Shown here: positions 1 to 9,954 of the stretch, piece by piece
Layout of the letters: the number at the start of each line of letters is the position of its first letter
How positions within the stretch are numbered: the first letter of the stretch is position 1
Source of the DNA: Iodobacter ciconiae
GTDB taxonomy: Bacteria; Pseudomonadota; Gammaproteobacteria; Burkholderiales; Chitinibacteraceae
Direction of reading: 5' to 3'
Length of the DNA stretch: 64,000 bases
Assembly (NCBI RefSeq): GCF_003952345.1
Contig: NZ_CP034433.1
Coordinates: 3,410,001-3,474,000 of the forward strand
Position numbers and translations under genes: made by a program
Notes under the pieces: generated by a model
The model's input: only the letters and a program-made list of their open reading frames with translations
What the model was told of the DNA's origin: nothing
Database searches by the model: none

Positions 1-262
1 TGCGCTCACGGTCGGCTTCGGCCGCTTCGCGAGCGACTTCAGGATCGCAACCTGCACCAAAACCTGTAGAGCCCAATTGCACTATATCTGTTGCCTTGGA
101 TAGTTTCAGTACCTGTACATCGGTATTAGCGGCAATAAACTGCACGCCGCTTAATGCATGTTCGATCATATTATTGATCGCGTTGCAGCCTGCGCCGCCG
201 ACACCGATCACCTTAATATTGACGTGATGTGCAACTTCTTGCACTTCGAAAGTTAATGCCAT
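1..262 (-). CDS. ftsZ: Cell division protein FtsZ, N-terminal part (runs off the window)
   Basis: FtsZ is the tubulin-like GTPase that polymerises into the cytoplasmic Z ring. Only the first 87 residues are present. The first Rossmann strand and T1 loop are clear ([16 protein letters not shown], residues 17-32), followed by the T2-type motif ANTDVQ (45-50). The region that is normally LTRGLGAGxxP reads [11 protein letters not shown] (64-74), about three residues shorter than the family norm. The ATG at 262 is preceded by GGAGAGCAAC, a fair ribosome binding site. It follows ftsA by 71 bases as the last visible gene of the dcw operon. Identity is secure from sequence and position; the short loop is odd. 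Confidence 0.95.
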   Translation of the reverse strand, partial: MALTFEVQEVAHHVNIKVIGVGGAGCNAINNMIEHALSGVQFIAANTDVQVLKLSKATDIVQLGSTGFGAGCDPEVAREAAEADRER

Positions 263-333
263 GTTGCTCTCCTTGCGTTGCCCGATTTAGGCGGCTTTGG
301 GGTATTTCCCTGGCCGCTGATGCTTACCCGAAT

Positions 334-1566
334 TTAAAATGTGTTTTGAAACCATGATTTCATGCGGCCAAAAATATCCCCTACACCGCCATCTTTACCC
401 CTGTGTACGGGGTTTTTTAGTAATTGTTCACGTGCGATTAACAACAAACCCACCGCTGTGGAATAGCGCGGGTTTTTAACCACTTCGGCAAGGCCACCCA
501 CATACTTCGGGGTGCCCATCCGTAATGGCATATGGAAAATCTCCTCCCCAAGCTCAACCATGCCGGGCATCATTGCGGCTCCTCCGGTAATTACAATACC
601 GCTGGATAGGCGGCCTTCAAAACCGGAACGGCGTAACTCCTGTTGAACTAAACCGTAGAGTTCTTCAACGCGTGGCTCAATGACTTCTGCCAGAGTATGG
701 CGGCTCATTTGCCGGGCACCGCGCTCGCCTACACCCGGTACTTCGATCATTTGCGCCGGGTCGCTCATATGGCGTAGTGCCACACCATGTTGTAACTTGA
801 TTGTTTCGGCTTCCGAAGTCGGGGTACGCAACGCCATGGCGATATCGTTGGTGACCTGATCGCCGGCAATCGGTATCACGGCGGTATGGCGGATTGCGCC
901 GCCAATAAATATCGCCAGATCGGTGGTGCCGCCACCAATATCAACCAGGCAAACACCTAAATCTTTTTCGTCTTCGGTCAGTACCGAATAGGATGAAGCC
1001 AGTGGTTGCAATACCACCTCTTCAATTTCCAGCCCGCAGCGACGTACACATTTGGTGATGTTTTGCACCGCGCTGACGGCACCGCTGACGATATGCACGT
1101 TGACATGTAAACGCACACCCGACATGCCCATCGGCTCTTTTACGCCTTCCTGGCCGTCTATCATGTATTCCTGCGCCAGGATGTGCAGAACCTGATGGTC
1201 AGTCGGGATATTGACTGCACTGGCGGTTTCGATCACGCGGTCTACATCGGCAGAAGTAACTTCTTTATCTTTAATGGCAACCATGCCGTCAGAGTTAATA
1301 CTCTTGATATGGCTGCCTGCAATGCCGGTAAAAACCTGGCTGATTTTGCAATCGGCCATCAGCTCGGCTTCGCCTAAAGCGGATTGGATGGCTGCAACTG
1401 TTTTTTCAATATCGACCACTACGCCACGCTTCAAACCGCGTGAAGCAGCCGAGCCCAGACCGATCACATTGAGCGCACCGTCTTCTTTGATTTCGGCGAC
1501 AACAGCCACCACTTTGGATGTTCCAATGTCCAGCCCGACAATGATGTTTTTGCTATCTCTGGTCAT
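334..1566 (-). CDS. ftsA: Cell division protein FtsA
   Basis: FtsA is an actin-fold ATPase that tethers FtsZ filaments to the inner membrane and recruits the later divisome. At 410 residues it has family length. The phosphate 1 motif GLDIGTSK lies at residues 11-18 and the phosphate 2 motif DIGGGTTD at 209-216. The C-terminus (GRMKSWFQNTF) has the character of the amphipathic membrane-targeting helix. An AGAGG ribosome binding site precedes the ATG. It lies between ftsQ and ftsZ in the usual dcw order and is presumably co-transcribed with them. Confidence 0.98.
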   Translation of the reverse strand: MTRDSKNIIVGLDIGTSKVVAVVAEIKEDGALNVIGLGSAASRGLKRGVVVDIEKTVAAIQSALGEAELMADCKISQVFTGIAGSHIKSINSDGMVAIKDKEVTSADVDRVIETASAVNIPTDHQVLHILAQEYMIDGQEGVKEPMGMSGVRLHVNVHIVSGAVSAVQNITKCVRRCGLEIEEVVLQPLASSYSVLTEDEKDLGVCLVDIGGGTTDLAIFIGGAIRHTAVIPIAGDQVTNDIAMALRTPTSEAETIKLQHGVALRHMSDPAQMIEVPGVGERGARQMSRHTLAEVIEPRVEELYGLVQQELRRSGFEGRLSSGIVITGGAAMMPGMVELGEEIFHMPLRMGTPKYVGGLAEVVKNPRYSTAVGLLLIAREQLLKNPVHRGKDGGVGDIFGRMKSWFQNTF

Positions 1567-1687
1567 CTGACAACCTCTTTACTCAATGTCTTACTTTTTA
1601 AAAACGATTTGATATGAAAATCGTATCGCTGAATTTTTTGTTTGTGGCGGGTTTTGCCCGCACTGCCATATTTAAAACACGACATCG

Positions 1688-2455
1688 TCAAGCCGGTTTA
1701 GCTGCTGCGGGTTTGGCCGGAACAGCTGGCTTCTCCCCGGGTTTACTCTCTACCGGCTTGTACTCTGGCAATCGAACTGCAAAGCCATTGGGGTAACGCA
1801 AATCCACATATTCAAAAGGCTGTTTTAATAAAGCCAGAGAATTGGGGTAGGCCGTTACAAATCGTGCTGTTCTGGTAACTGCCTCGTCTCTGCCTACTTC
1901 AATAACCAGCTGATGATCCAGCTCAAAGCGCCAGGCTCTGCGTTCGGAAAGCCAGACATGGGTCGTTTTTTTTCCCAGAGGCTGCAAGGTTTTATGCAGC
2001 TTTGCAAAGCCATCAATCATGACTTTTTCTGTACCTTCCGGCCCTTCCAGAATGGGCAGCTGATCATTGGATGCAGCATCAAAACGCTCTCCATAGCTAT
2101 TAAGCAGAGCCACCGAGCCCCAGCGTGCGACTGCTTTGTGCTCTTCTACCTTTACTTCTACCCGGTCCGGCCAGTGCCGCCGTACGGTGACTTGCCTTAC
2201 CCACGGCAGCTTTTCAAAGGCTTGCCGTGTTTTATCCAAATCCAGGGTGAAAAATGTCCCGGTCAGTTCGTGTTTAATAACGTATTGCAATTGCTCACGT
2301 GTAACGTGAACTAAATCACCATCCACCTTGATTCTTTTAATTGGAAACAAAGGCGAATGTACGGTCAAAAACAGCAAAGCATAAAATAAAAGCAATAAAG
2401 CTAATGCAGTCAGCAAATTGGCAAACCACATTAACAGCTGAGGCTTATCCCACAT
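1688..2455 (-). CDS. ftsQ: Cell division protein FtsQ
   Basis: FtsQ is a bitopic inner membrane protein that links early and late divisome proteins through FtsB/FtsL. The chosen ATG gives 255 residues and has a GAGG ribosome binding site nine bases upstream; an in-frame ATG six codons earlier is less well placed. One membrane helix spans about residues 8-30. A POTRA-type segment begins near FPIKRIKVDGDL, and the FtsQ beta domain follows. The C-terminal tail is rich in Pro, Lys and Ala. It lies between ddlB and ftsA, the usual place. Assignment rests on fold pattern and position. Confidence 0.95.
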   Translation of the reverse strand: MWDKPQLLMWFANLLTALALLLLFYALLFLTVHSPLFPIKRIKVDGDLVHVTREQLQYVIKHELTGTFFTLDLDKTRQAFEKLPWVRQVTVRRHWPDRVEVKVEEHKAVARWGSVALLNSYGERFDAASNDQLPILEGPEGTEKVMIDGFAKLHKTLQPLGKKTTHVWLSERRAWRFELDHQLVIEVGRDEAVTRTARFVTAYPNSLALLKQPFEYVDLRYPNGFAVRLPEYKPVESKPGEKPAVPAKPAAAKPA

Positions 2456-2513
2456 GGGCGAACCTCGATGCAATGACTTGTGGGCTGAAATGGCTTAATA
2501 AAATCACCGTTTT

Positions 2514-3422
2514 TTATTCCAGCGTGCTGTTTAATACTTGCAAAACCAAATCCTCGTAACTTAAACCCGCTTCACGTGCTGCCATAGGAAATAAACTATG
2601 CGAAGTCATGCCTGGCGCGGTATTGGCTTCTAATAAATAAGGTTTGCCTGCTTCATCCATTAAGAAATCGATACGCGCCCAGCCTTTACCGCCAAGCGCC
2701 CAGAAAGCTTGTTTGACATAGCCGGCAATTTGCTCGTTGAGTTGTGCAGACAAACCCGCTGGACAGCGATAAACCGTGTCGTCGCGGATATATTTGGCTT
2801 CATAATCGTAGAATTCTGTAGCGGGCTCGATTTTTACAAATGACAAAACCTGTTCGCCCAGTACAGCGGCGGTGTATTCTCCCCCACCAATGAACTGTTC
2901 TGCAATCACAATCTTGTCGTATTTGTAAGCTTCTTTGAACGCGCTAGCGAGTTCTCCGGTATTTTTTACTTTGCTTACACCAATACTGGAGCCTTCACAG
3001 GCTGGTTTAACAAATAATGGCAGGCCAAGCTTTTGTTCAATCGCAGTAAAATCGCTGCTCTCAGTCAAAATTTCGAAAGCCGGAATCGGCAGGCCAAGCG
3101 CTTGCCAGATTAACTTGCTGCGCAGCTTATCCATACCAAGGGCAGAAGCCAATACACCACAACCCGTGTAAGGGATGCCCATCACTTCAAGCGCGCCTTG
3201 CAAAGTGCCATCTTCACCAAACGGGCCGTGCAAAATCAGAAATGCACGATCAAAGCCTTCGGTTTTTAATGCATCAAGCGGCTTTGTGGCCGGATCAAAA
3301 GCGTGCGCATCCACGCCGCGTGCCAATAGGGCTTCCAGAACACCTTTGCCGCTCATTAATGACACTTCGCGCTCTGCCGAAGTGCCACCCATTACAACCG
3401 CTACTTTTCCGTATTTATTCAT
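2514..3422 (-). CDS. ddlB: D-alanine--D-alanine ligase
   Basis: This cytoplasmic ATP-grasp ligase joins two D-alanines to make the dipeptide that MurF adds to the peptidoglycan precursor. The product is 302 residues from the ATG at 3422; a TTG four codons upstream is possible but weaker. Visible signatures are [17 protein letters not shown] near the N-terminus, [15 protein letters not shown] in the ATP-grasp region, and the metal-binding end [11 protein letters not shown]. The neighbours are murC upstream, across a gap that holds an inverted repeat element, and ftsQ downstream. The dcw location is why I use ddlB. Confidence 0.96.
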   Translation of the reverse strand: MNKYGKVAVVMGGTSAEREVSLMSGKGVLEALLARGVDAHAFDPATKPLDALKTEGFDRAFLILHGPFGEDGTLQGALEVMGIPYTGCGVLASALGMDKLRSKLIWQALGLPIPAFEILTESSDFTAIEQKLGLPLFVKPACEGSSIGVSKVKNTGELASAFKEAYKYDKIVIAEQFIGGGEYTAAVLGEQVLSFVKIEPATEFYDYEAKYIRDDTVYRCPAGLSAQLNEQIAGYVKQAFWALGGKGWARIDFLMDEAGKPYLLEANTAPGMTSHSLFPMAAREAGLSYEDLVLQVLNSTLE

Positions 3423-3495
3423 TTTCTTACTCAATCAAGCTGTTGTTTTTTGCGTGGACACAAAACCGTGCCCACCCTACAAATTTCAAACCCAA

Positions 3496-3621
3496 ACCTT
3501 GAACCACAGAGAACACGGCGCTTCACGGAGAAAACCTAAAATCTGAGGGAAACGAAAGACTAAACAATTTTTTGCTTTTCTCCGTGGCCCTCTGTGTTCT
3601 CCTTTTACCTCGCGGTTAAAG
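3496..3621. repeat. Imperfect palindromic intergenic repeat, copy A (murC/ddlB gap)
   Basis: The left arm contains CCACAGAGAACACGG and TTCACGGAGAAAA. The right arm, about 45 bases on, contains their near reverse complements (TTTTCTCCGTGG and CTCTGTGTTCTCC). The transcript of the dcw operon could fold into a long hairpin here. The same vocabulary recurs near 8.7, 24.8, 55.2 and 61.0 kb, so this is a dispersed family. This copy and the half copy near 52.6 kb share the TTCACGGAG variant. It contains no convincing gene. Confidence 0.7.
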
Positions 3622-3637
3622 AGCTGGATTGTATTTT

Positions 3638-5029
3638 TTAAATTGCCGCAACCTTGCCCGGAACGCCGCCTATCGTGCCTGCGCCCATGGTGATGATCAC
3701 ATCGCCGTCTTTGGCTGTGGTCATAATGGCTGCGGGCATTTCCTGGATATCGGCCACAAATTGCGGTTCTATCTTGCCTACCACACGCACAGCACGGGCC
3801 AGGCTGCGGCTGTCTGCAGCCACAATGGGGGCTTCGCCGGCGGCATATACTTCGCCAAGCAGCAGGCCATCAACGGTGGACAAAACCTGCACAAAATCTT
3901 CAAAGCAATCACGGGTGCGGGTGTAGCGGTGTGGCTGAAAAGCCAATACCAAGCGACGCCCTGGAAATGCGCCCCGTGCTGCGGCAATGGTGGCCGCCAT
4001 TTCTACCGGGTGATGGCCGTAATCGTCTACCAACGTAAAACTGCCGCCGCTGGCCAGGGCAATTTCGCCATAGCGCTGAAAGCGTCGGCCCACACCCTGA
4101 AAATTGGCCAGTGCGGATTGAATAGCCGCTTCATCTGCGCCTACTTCAATACCGGTTGCAATCGCGGCGAGTGCATTGAGCACATTGTGCATGCCGGGCA
4201 TATTCAAGGTGATGGGCAGACGGCGTGATTCACCGTTTTCCCAAACCGCGTCAAATTGCATACGGCCATCCAGCGCCACGATGTTTTCCGCGCGCAACAT
4301 CGCATCTGCGCTGACGCCATAGCTGGTAATCGGGCTGGTGACCTGCGGCAGAATTTCGCGCACATAGGGATCATCAATGCACAACACGGCGCGGCCATAG
4401 AAAGGCAGGTGCTGCAAGAAGGTAATAAACGCCTTCTTCAAATTATTAAAGTCATGACCATAGGTATCCATATGGTCCTGATCGATATTGGTCACAACTG
4501 AAATAACCGGTGTGAGCAGCAGGAAAGACGCATCGCTTTCATCGGCTTCAGCTACCAGAAAATCACCCTGGCCCAAACGGGCATTGCTGCCAGCAGCATG
4601 CAATTTGCCGCCAATCACAAAGGTTGGGTCGAAGCCAGCGGCTTCTAAAATAGAAGCGGTCAGGCTGGTGGTGGTGGTTTTACCGTGTGTGCCGGCAATG
4701 GCAATGCCTTGCTTTAAGCGCATCAGCTCGGCCAGCATTTGTGCGCGGGGTACCACCGGAATCTTGCGGCTGCGCGCCTCGATGACTTCAGGGTTATCAT
4801 CTTTTACCGCGCTGGAAATCACCACTACATCGGCATTGCTGACAAATTCTGCCGTATGGCCCAAATGCACTTGCGCACCAGCCGCCGCCAGGCGCTGTGT
4901 CGTGGCATTGCTGCCAAGATCCGAGCCACTGATTTCAAAACCGAGGTTGAGCAATACTTCAGCAATGCCGCTCATGCCGACGCCGCCTATGCCTACAAAA
5001 TGGATACGTTTAACTTTGTGTTTCATCAT
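3638..5029 (-). CDS. murC: UDP-N-acetylmuramate--L-alanine ligase
   Basis: MurC adds L-alanine to UDP-MurNAc, the first amino acid step of peptidoglycan precursor synthesis, in the cytoplasm. It has 463 residues, normal for the family. The N-terminal UDP-binding motif is GIGGVGMSG (residues 13-21). The Mur ligase P-loop is GTHGKTTTT (113-121), and the DQDHMDTYG segment lies in the central domain. The C-terminal domain contains YGHHPVE and FQPHRYTRT. It starts six bases after murG ends. The start could be the first or second of two adjacent ATGs. Confidence 0.98.
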   Translation of the reverse strand: MMKHKVKRIHFVGIGGVGMSGIAEVLLNLGFEISGSDLGSNATTQRLAAAGAQVHLGHTAEFVSNADVVVISSAVKDDNPEVIEARSRKIPVVPRAQMLAELMRLKQGIAIAGTHGKTTTTSLTASILEAAGFDPTFVIGGKLHAAGSNARLGQGDFLVAEADESDASFLLLTPVISVVTNIDQDHMDTYGHDFNNLKKAFITFLQHLPFYGRAVLCIDDPYVREILPQVTSPITSYGVSADAMLRAENIVALDGRMQFDAVWENGESRRLPITLNMPGMHNVLNALAAIATGIEVGADEAAIQSALANFQGVGRRFQRYGEIALASGGSFTLVDDYGHHPVEMAATIAAARGAFPGRRLVLAFQPHRYTRTRDCFEDFVQVLSTVDGLLLGEVYAAGEAPIVAADSRSLARAVRVVGKIEPQFVADIQEMPAAIMTTAKDGDVIITMGAGTIGGVPGKVAAI

Positions 5030-5034
5030 CGTTT

Positions 5035-6101
5035 CTACTTGGCTAATTCTTCAATCACCGATACCACTTGCATCGTGGCATCCGGTTTTGCCAGACCGCG
5101 TGCTAGCTTGGCGATGCTTAAGCATTGCCCGCGGCTGGTTTGGGTCAGTAACTGGGCAAGTGCTGCTGCGTTAAATTCTTTCTGTGCTAGTAAAAGTCCT
5201 GCGCCGTTCTCGCTTAAGTAGCGGGCATTGCCTGTTTGATGGTCGTCCACCGCATGTGGAAAAGGCACGAGTACCGATGCAGCTCCAACACAGGCTAGCT
5301 CGGCCACGGTGAGTGCACCGGCACGGCATAAAATAAGATCGGCATTGGCGTAGGCCCGGGCCATATCGCTGATAAAAGCCACGCAATCTGCGCTGACACC
5401 GGCAGCGGCATAATTGGCTCTTAATGCTTCGATATGTTTCTCGCCTGCCTGATGAATCATCACCGGGCGCTGATCAGCAGGCATCAAGGCCAGTGCCTTG
5501 GGGACTTCTTCGTTAAAGACCTGTGCGCCTAAGCTGCCACCCACAACAAGCAGCCTGAGCGGGCCAGTACGCCCTGCAAAGCGGGCTTCAGGCTGCGCCA
5601 GATTTTGGATTTCTGCTCTTACCGGATTGCCAATGCAGCCTTCAATCCCTGGAAACGCACTTGGAAAAGCAAACAGCACACGGCTGGCAATCTTAGACAG
5701 CACCTTATTTGTGAGCCCGGCCACCGAGTTTTGCTCGTGTATCACCAGAGGCAGCCACATTAAACGCATGGCGATGCCGCCAGGAAACCCGGTAAATCCG
5801 CCAAAACCGATTGCCACATCTGGGCGGTGCTCAAAAATCACTTTGAACGCCCCCAGAGTGCCTTGAGCTGCACCCAGGGCTGGCTGAGTTTTTTTAAGAG
5901 GCCTTTGCCGCGCACGCCGTCAATTTTGAGTGTGACAAGATCAATCCCATGCTCGGGCACGATACGTGTTTCCATACGTCCGGCAGCGCCCAGCCAGATA
6001 ATCTTCCAGCCGCGCGCTTTAAGCTCATCCGCTACTGCCAGAGCCGGAAAAATATGCCCGCCAGTGCCGCCAGCCATCACGAGCAGGGTACGTTTACTCA
6101 T
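5035..6101 (-). pseudogene. murG: murG, UDP-GlcNAc:lipid I GlcNAc transferase, split by a frameshift
   Basis: MurG makes lipid II from lipid I on the cytoplasmic face of the membrane. Two frames together encode the full enzyme. The first (6101-5838, 87 residues) carries the first glycine loop GGTGGH. The second (5841-5035, 268 residues from a GTG) carries GFGGFTG, HEQNSVAG and GGSLGAQ. The frame breaks at a run of five C on the plus strand (5850-5854). One more base there, or a -1 slip on GGG, would give the continuous reading [13 protein letters not shown]. The first frame's stop and the second frame's GTG overlap as GTGA. MurG is essential, so a sequencing error or recoding is more likely than true loss. 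Confidence 0.85.
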
Positions 6102-7285
6102 GCTCTGTGTCCCCTGATCAGCTGGCGGTTTTCGTAATCAATGCGCATCAGAACGCCCAAAGCAATTAAATTGGCCACAATCCCGGAGCCGCCAAAAGAG
6201 AGCAGCGGCAAGGTGAGCCCTTTGGTGGGCATCAGGCCCATATTTACGCCGATATTGATAAATGATTGCACACCCATCCAGATGCCAACGCCTTGCGCGG
6301 CTAAAGCTTGCCAGTGGCGTTCCAGCTTGGCGGCTTGTACGCCGATCATAAAGGAGCGAAAAATCAGAAAAGCAAACAGTAAAATCACAATCGCTACGCC
6401 GATAAAACCAAACTCCTCGGCAATAATCGCCATTAAAAAGTCGGTATGTGCCTCGGGCAGATAGGAGAGTTTTTCTACGCTGGCACCTAAGCCCACGCCG
6501 CTCCATTCGCCACGGCCAAATGCAATCAGTGAGTGGCTAAGCTGATAGCCCTTGCCATACGGATCTTTCCACGGATCTAAAAAGCCCAGCACGCGCTGCA
6601 TACGGTAAGGCGAGCTCACCACCAGCCCCACGAAGGCCACGCCCAGAAACATAAACAGGCCGGCAAACAGCTTCCAGTTAAAGCCGCCTAAAAAGAGTGC
6701 GCCCATGGCTATGGCGGTGATGACAGCAAAGGCTCCAAAGTCAGGCTCCAGCAGTAAAAGTGCACCAACCAGCGCCATTACCATAAACATCGGGAACAGC
6801 ACTTTGGTTACGCTTTGCATAAATGAACCGGTCATGCTGATGGCTTTGCGTACTGTGTAATCAGCGGCATAAAGCACAACAAAGAGCTTCATCAGCTCGG
6901 ATGGCTGCAGGTTGATTACTACAAGCGACAACCAGCGGCGGCTGCCATTGACTTCACGCCCGACTCCGGGAATCAGTACCATCAGCAGCAAAATCATGCC
7001 AATTAAAAACAGGGTGGATGAGTATTTCTGCCAGGTTTTGGTGGAAATGGCGAAGGCAATAAATGCCCCTACAATACCGACAATCAGGAAAATAGCATGG
7101 CGGATTAAAAAGTAGTTCGAGTGAAAACCTGTGTCTTTATCCACTTCGGCCATGGCAATTGATGAGGAATACACCATCACCAGGCCAATGGTCAGCAGTA
7201 GGGTAATGCACCAGAACAGCGCCTGATCATAGGAAGCCATGTTTGGGCGCAGCCGTTTGATGGCTTGTGAGAATAGCTGGCGCAC
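6098..7285 (-). CDS. ftsW: Septal peptidoglycan polymerase FtsW (SEDS family)
   Basis: FtsW is a polytopic inner membrane protein that polymerises lipid II at the septum with its partner FtsI. The 395 residues show about ten hydrophobic helices. SEDS motifs include [10 protein letters not shown] in the first half, the [18 protein letters not shown] loop, and [19 protein letters not shown] near the C-terminus. The last codons overlap the murG start by four bases (ATGA), which implies translational coupling. The dcw position separates it from RodA. Confidence 0.97.
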   Translation of the reverse strand: MRQLFSQAIKRLRPNMASYDQALFWCITLLLTIGLVMVYSSSIAMAEVDKDTGFHSNYFLIRHAIFLIVGIVGAFIAFAISTKTWQKYSSTLFLIGMILLLMVLIPGVGREVNGSRRWLSLVVINLQPSELMKLFVVLYAADYTVRKAISMTGSFMQSVTKVLFPMFMVMALVGALLLLEPDFGAFAVITAIAMGALFLGGFNWKLFAGLFMFLGVAFVGLVVSSPYRMQRVLGFLDPWKDPYGKGYQLSHSLIAFGRGEWSGVGLGASVEKLSYLPEAHTDFLMAIIAEEFGFIGVAIVILLFAFLIFRSFMIGVQAAKLERHWQALAAQGVGIWMGVQSFINIGVNMGLMPTKGLTLPLLSFGGSGIVANLIALGVLMRIDYENRQLIRGHRA

Positions 7286-7286
7286 G

Positions 7287-8681
7287 TCAGCTCCCTAAGC
7301 CTTTAACCGCAGCGATAAATACTTCGGCACGGTGATGATAGTTGCGATACATATCCAGGCTGGCGCAAGCAGGCGAGAGCAGAACAATATCGCCGCTTTC
7401 GGCAAAATTGCTGGCAAATTGCACAGCCATTTCCATGGTGGGCAGCTGTAAAACAGGCAGCAGCGGCTCTTCTTCAGGGTCATCAAAATTTACAAATTGT
7501 GATTGCGCTTCGTTCAATGCTTCGGCCAGAACGGGTGCGTCGCGGCCGATCAGAATCACTGCACGGCAAATGCGCTCGCAAGCGGCTTTGAGCGGGCGAA
7601 AATCCTGCCCCTTGCCGTCTCCTCCCGCAATTAAAATTACAGGGCGGGTCATGCCTTTGAGCGCAGCTTCAGTAGCACCTACATTGGTGCCTTTGGAATC
7701 ATCGAAGTAATCAACATCTTGAACAGAGGCAACAAACTCAACCCGATGGGCAAGACCTGTGAATGATTTTAGTGCGCTGAGCAGGGGCGCGGTATCGATG
7801 CCAATGGCACGGCAAAGTGCGATAGCGGAGAGTGCGTTTACTGCATTATGTAAGCCCGCTACCGGCAGATCTGCTGCATTTAACAGTGCTTCATTGCCGC
7901 AGGTTAAAGTGAAGTCAGCGCCTTTCAGGCCGTACTCATCCGCTGTGCGTGGTTTATCTGCACCAAACCAGATGATCTGGCGGGATTGCAGCTTTGCTGC
8001 CATAGCAAGGCAATGCGTATCTTCACGGTTCAGAACCACCGTGCCCGTTCCGGCAAAAATAGCGGCCTTGGTGGCGGCGTAATGAGCCAGATTTTTATAA
8101 CGGTCTAAATGATCTTCGCTGATATTAAGAACGGTGGCTGCATCGGCATTTAGCGATGTGGTGGTTTCGAGCTGAAAGCTGGACAGCTCCAGCACAAATA
8201 CATCGGCATCCGGTGTGGCTGTGATGGCATCCAGCACCGGCAGGCCGATATTGCCTGCCATCACAGTTTTTAAACCGGCAGCTTCGCACATCTGGCCCAC
8301 CATGCTGGTGACGGTGGATTTACCGTTGGAGCCGGTAATGGCAATCACTTTAGCGGCTGTGCCAGCAATGGCCTGAGCAAACAATTCCACATCGCCCAAG
8401 GCAGGCACGCCACGCGCGACGGCTGCAGCAATGGCTGGCGTGGTCAGTGGTACGCCGGGGCTGACAATCAGTGCGTCGGCATCAATAAATGTGGCATCGC
8501 TGAATGCGCCTAAGCGTAATTTGATATCGGCATGGGCGTTTTGCAGCTGTTCTAAGTTAGGAGGCGTATTGCGGCTATCGGCCACGGTCACGCGCGCGCC
8601 TTTAGCTGCTAGCCACTTAGCTGCAGAAAAGCCCGATTCGCCTAAACCTACAACGATGCAATGTTTGCCTTGGTAATTCAT
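7287..8681 (-). CDS. murD: UDP-N-acetylmuramoyl-L-alanine--D-glutamate ligase
   Basis: MurD adds D-glutamate to UDP-MurNAc-L-Ala in the cytoplasm. At 464 residues it has normal length. The N-terminal nucleotide-binding motif is [14 protein letters not shown] (residues 11-24), the Mur ligase P-loop is TGSNGKST (116-123), and [11 protein letters not shown] lies in the central domain. The C-terminal domain shows [15 protein letters not shown], a MurD hallmark. It is one base from ftsW. The gap upstream to mraY holds repeat copy B. Confidence 0.98.
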   Translation of the reverse strand: MNYQGKHCIVVGLGESGFSAAKWLAAKGARVTVADSRNTPPNLEQLQNAHADIKLRLGAFSDATFIDADALIVSPGVPLTTPAIAAAVARGVPALGDVELFAQAIAGTAAKVIAITGSNGKSTVTSMVGQMCEAAGLKTVMAGNIGLPVLDAITATPDADVFVLELSSFQLETTTSLNADAATVLNISEDHLDRYKNLAHYAATKAAIFAGTGTVVLNREDTHCLAMAAKLQSRQIIWFGADKPRTADEYGLKGADFTLTCGNEALLNAADLPVAGLHNAVNALSAIALCRAIGIDTAPLLSALKSFTGLAHRVEFVASVQDVDYFDDSKGTNVGATEAALKGMTRPVILIAGGDGKGQDFRPLKAACERICRAVILIGRDAPVLAEALNEAQSQFVNFDDPEEEPLLPVLQLPTMEMAVQFASNFAESGDIVLLSPACASLDMYRNYHHRAEVFIAAVKGLGS

Positions 8682-8733
8682 TTTCTATCTCAGTGAAATG
8701 CTTAAATTTTCTAAAAAAATCTGAAAGTCTAAA

Positions 8734-8856
8734 GGTCTGTAGACACAGAGCACGCAGAAGAGGTAAAGCAGCACACAGAGAAAACCATGAGAATGCAAAA
8801 CAAAAGGTTTTCTCTGTGCGCTCTGTGTTCTCACCGTTCTCTGTGGCTACAGAGCT
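8734..8856. repeat. Imperfect palindromic intergenic repeat, copy B (mraY/murD gap)
   Basis: This is the clearest copy of the family. The left arm starts CTGTAGACACAGAGCACGC and ends GCACACAGAGAAAACC. The right arm starts GGTTTTCTCTGTGCGC and ends CTCTGTGGCTACAGAG, nearly the reverse complement of the left. The loop is about 20 bases. It sits inside the dcw operon between two co-directional genes, so it would be transcribed as a long hairpin. No transposase or terminal target duplication is evident. Confidence 0.75.
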
Positions 8857-8865
8857 TTTGAAATC

Positions 8866-9954
8866 TTATCGCAGCTTCAGCGTGGCTAAACCCGCCAGCA
8901 CCAACAGCATGGTAATAATCCAGAAGCGCACGACAACCTGCGTTTCTTTCCAGCCTTTTAATTCGTAATGATGGTGAATCGGGGCCATTCTAAAGACCCG
9001 CTTGCCACGTAGCTTAAAGCTGGCCACCTGAATCATCACCGACAGCGCTTCCATTACAAATACACCACCCATAATCAGCAGCACGATTTCCTGACGCACA
9101 ATCACCGCCACAATGCCAAGGCCAGCGCCAAGGGCTAATGCGCCTACATCGCCCATAAAGACTTCGGCGGGGTAGGCGTTAAACCATAGAAACCCTAAAC
9201 CCGCGCCTGCCATGGCGGCGCAGAAAATTACCAGCTCACCTGCGCCGGGCACAAAGGGTACGCCCAGGTATTTTGAAAACACCACATTGCCGGCTACATA
9301 GGCAAAAATGCAAAAAGCAAAGGAAATCAGTACGGTTGGCATAATCGCCAAGCCATCCAGACCATCGGTGAGGTTGACAGCGTTGCTGGTGCCGACAATT
9401 ACAAAGTAGGTCAGCACGCAAAAACCAACTGCGCCAAAGGGGTAGATAATCTGTTTGAAAAACGGAATCACAAAGCCGGTATTGGCGGGCAGGCTGCCAC
9501 CTGCATATACCAGAAATACCCCGGCACCAATGGCAATGAGCGATTGCCAGAAAAGCTTGGCTTTGGCAGATAAGCCTTTAGGGTCTTTGAGGGCAATTTT
9601 GCGATAGTCATCAACAAAGCCAATTACACCGGTCGACATGGTAACAATCAGTGCCAGCCAGACATATTTATTACGTAAATCACCCCAAAGCAGGGTGGTT
9701 AAGCCAATTGCCAGCAAAATCAGCGTGCCCCCCATGGTGGGCGTGCCCGCTTTAATCAGATGGGTTTGTACGCCGTCGGTGCGAACAACCTGGCCTACTT
9801 TTAGATCGGTTAGTTTTCTAATGACCCAGGGGCCCATCACCCACGAGATGCCCAGCGCCGTCATGGTCGCCAGTACCGCTCTGAGGGTGATGTAGTTAAA
9901 AACATGAAAGGCGCGAATTGATTCGCCAAGCCATTGGGTTAACAGCAACAACAT
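8866..9954 (-). CDS. mraY: Phospho-N-acetylmuramoyl-pentapeptide transferase
   Basis: MraY transfers phospho-MurNAc-pentapeptide to undecaprenyl phosphate, forming lipid I in the inner membrane. The 362 residues show about ten membrane helices. Family motifs are PTMGGTLIL in an early loop, the aspartate pair FVDDYRK, the [13 protein letters not shown] segment, and the histidine loop [13 protein letters not shown] near the C-terminus. It starts one base after murF ends. Confidence 0.98.
   Translation of the reverse strand: MLLLLTQWLGESIRAFHVFNYITLRAVLATMTALGISWVMGPWVIRKLTDLKVGQVVRTDGVQTHLIKAGTPTMGGTLILLAIGLTTLLWGDLRNKYVWLALIVTMSTGVIGFVDDYRKIALKDPKGLSAKAKLFWQSLIAIGAGVFLVYAGGSLPANTGFVIPFFKQIIYPFGAVGFCVLTYFVIVGTSNAVNLTDGLDGLAIMPTVLISFAFCIFAYVAGNVVFSKYLGVPFVPGAGELVIFCAAMAGAGLGFLWFNAYPAEVFMGDVGALALGAGLGIVAVIVRQEIVLLIMGGVFVMEALSVMIQVASFKLRGKRVFRMAPIHHHYELKGWKETQVVVRFWIITMLLVLAGLATLKLR

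Noticed and set aside
334..1570. Long plus-strand frames opposite ftsA, and similar ones opposite murC, murD, the sensor kinase and pilQ.
   Set aside because: They are antisense shadows of well-identified genes with no ribosome binding sites or recognisable domains.
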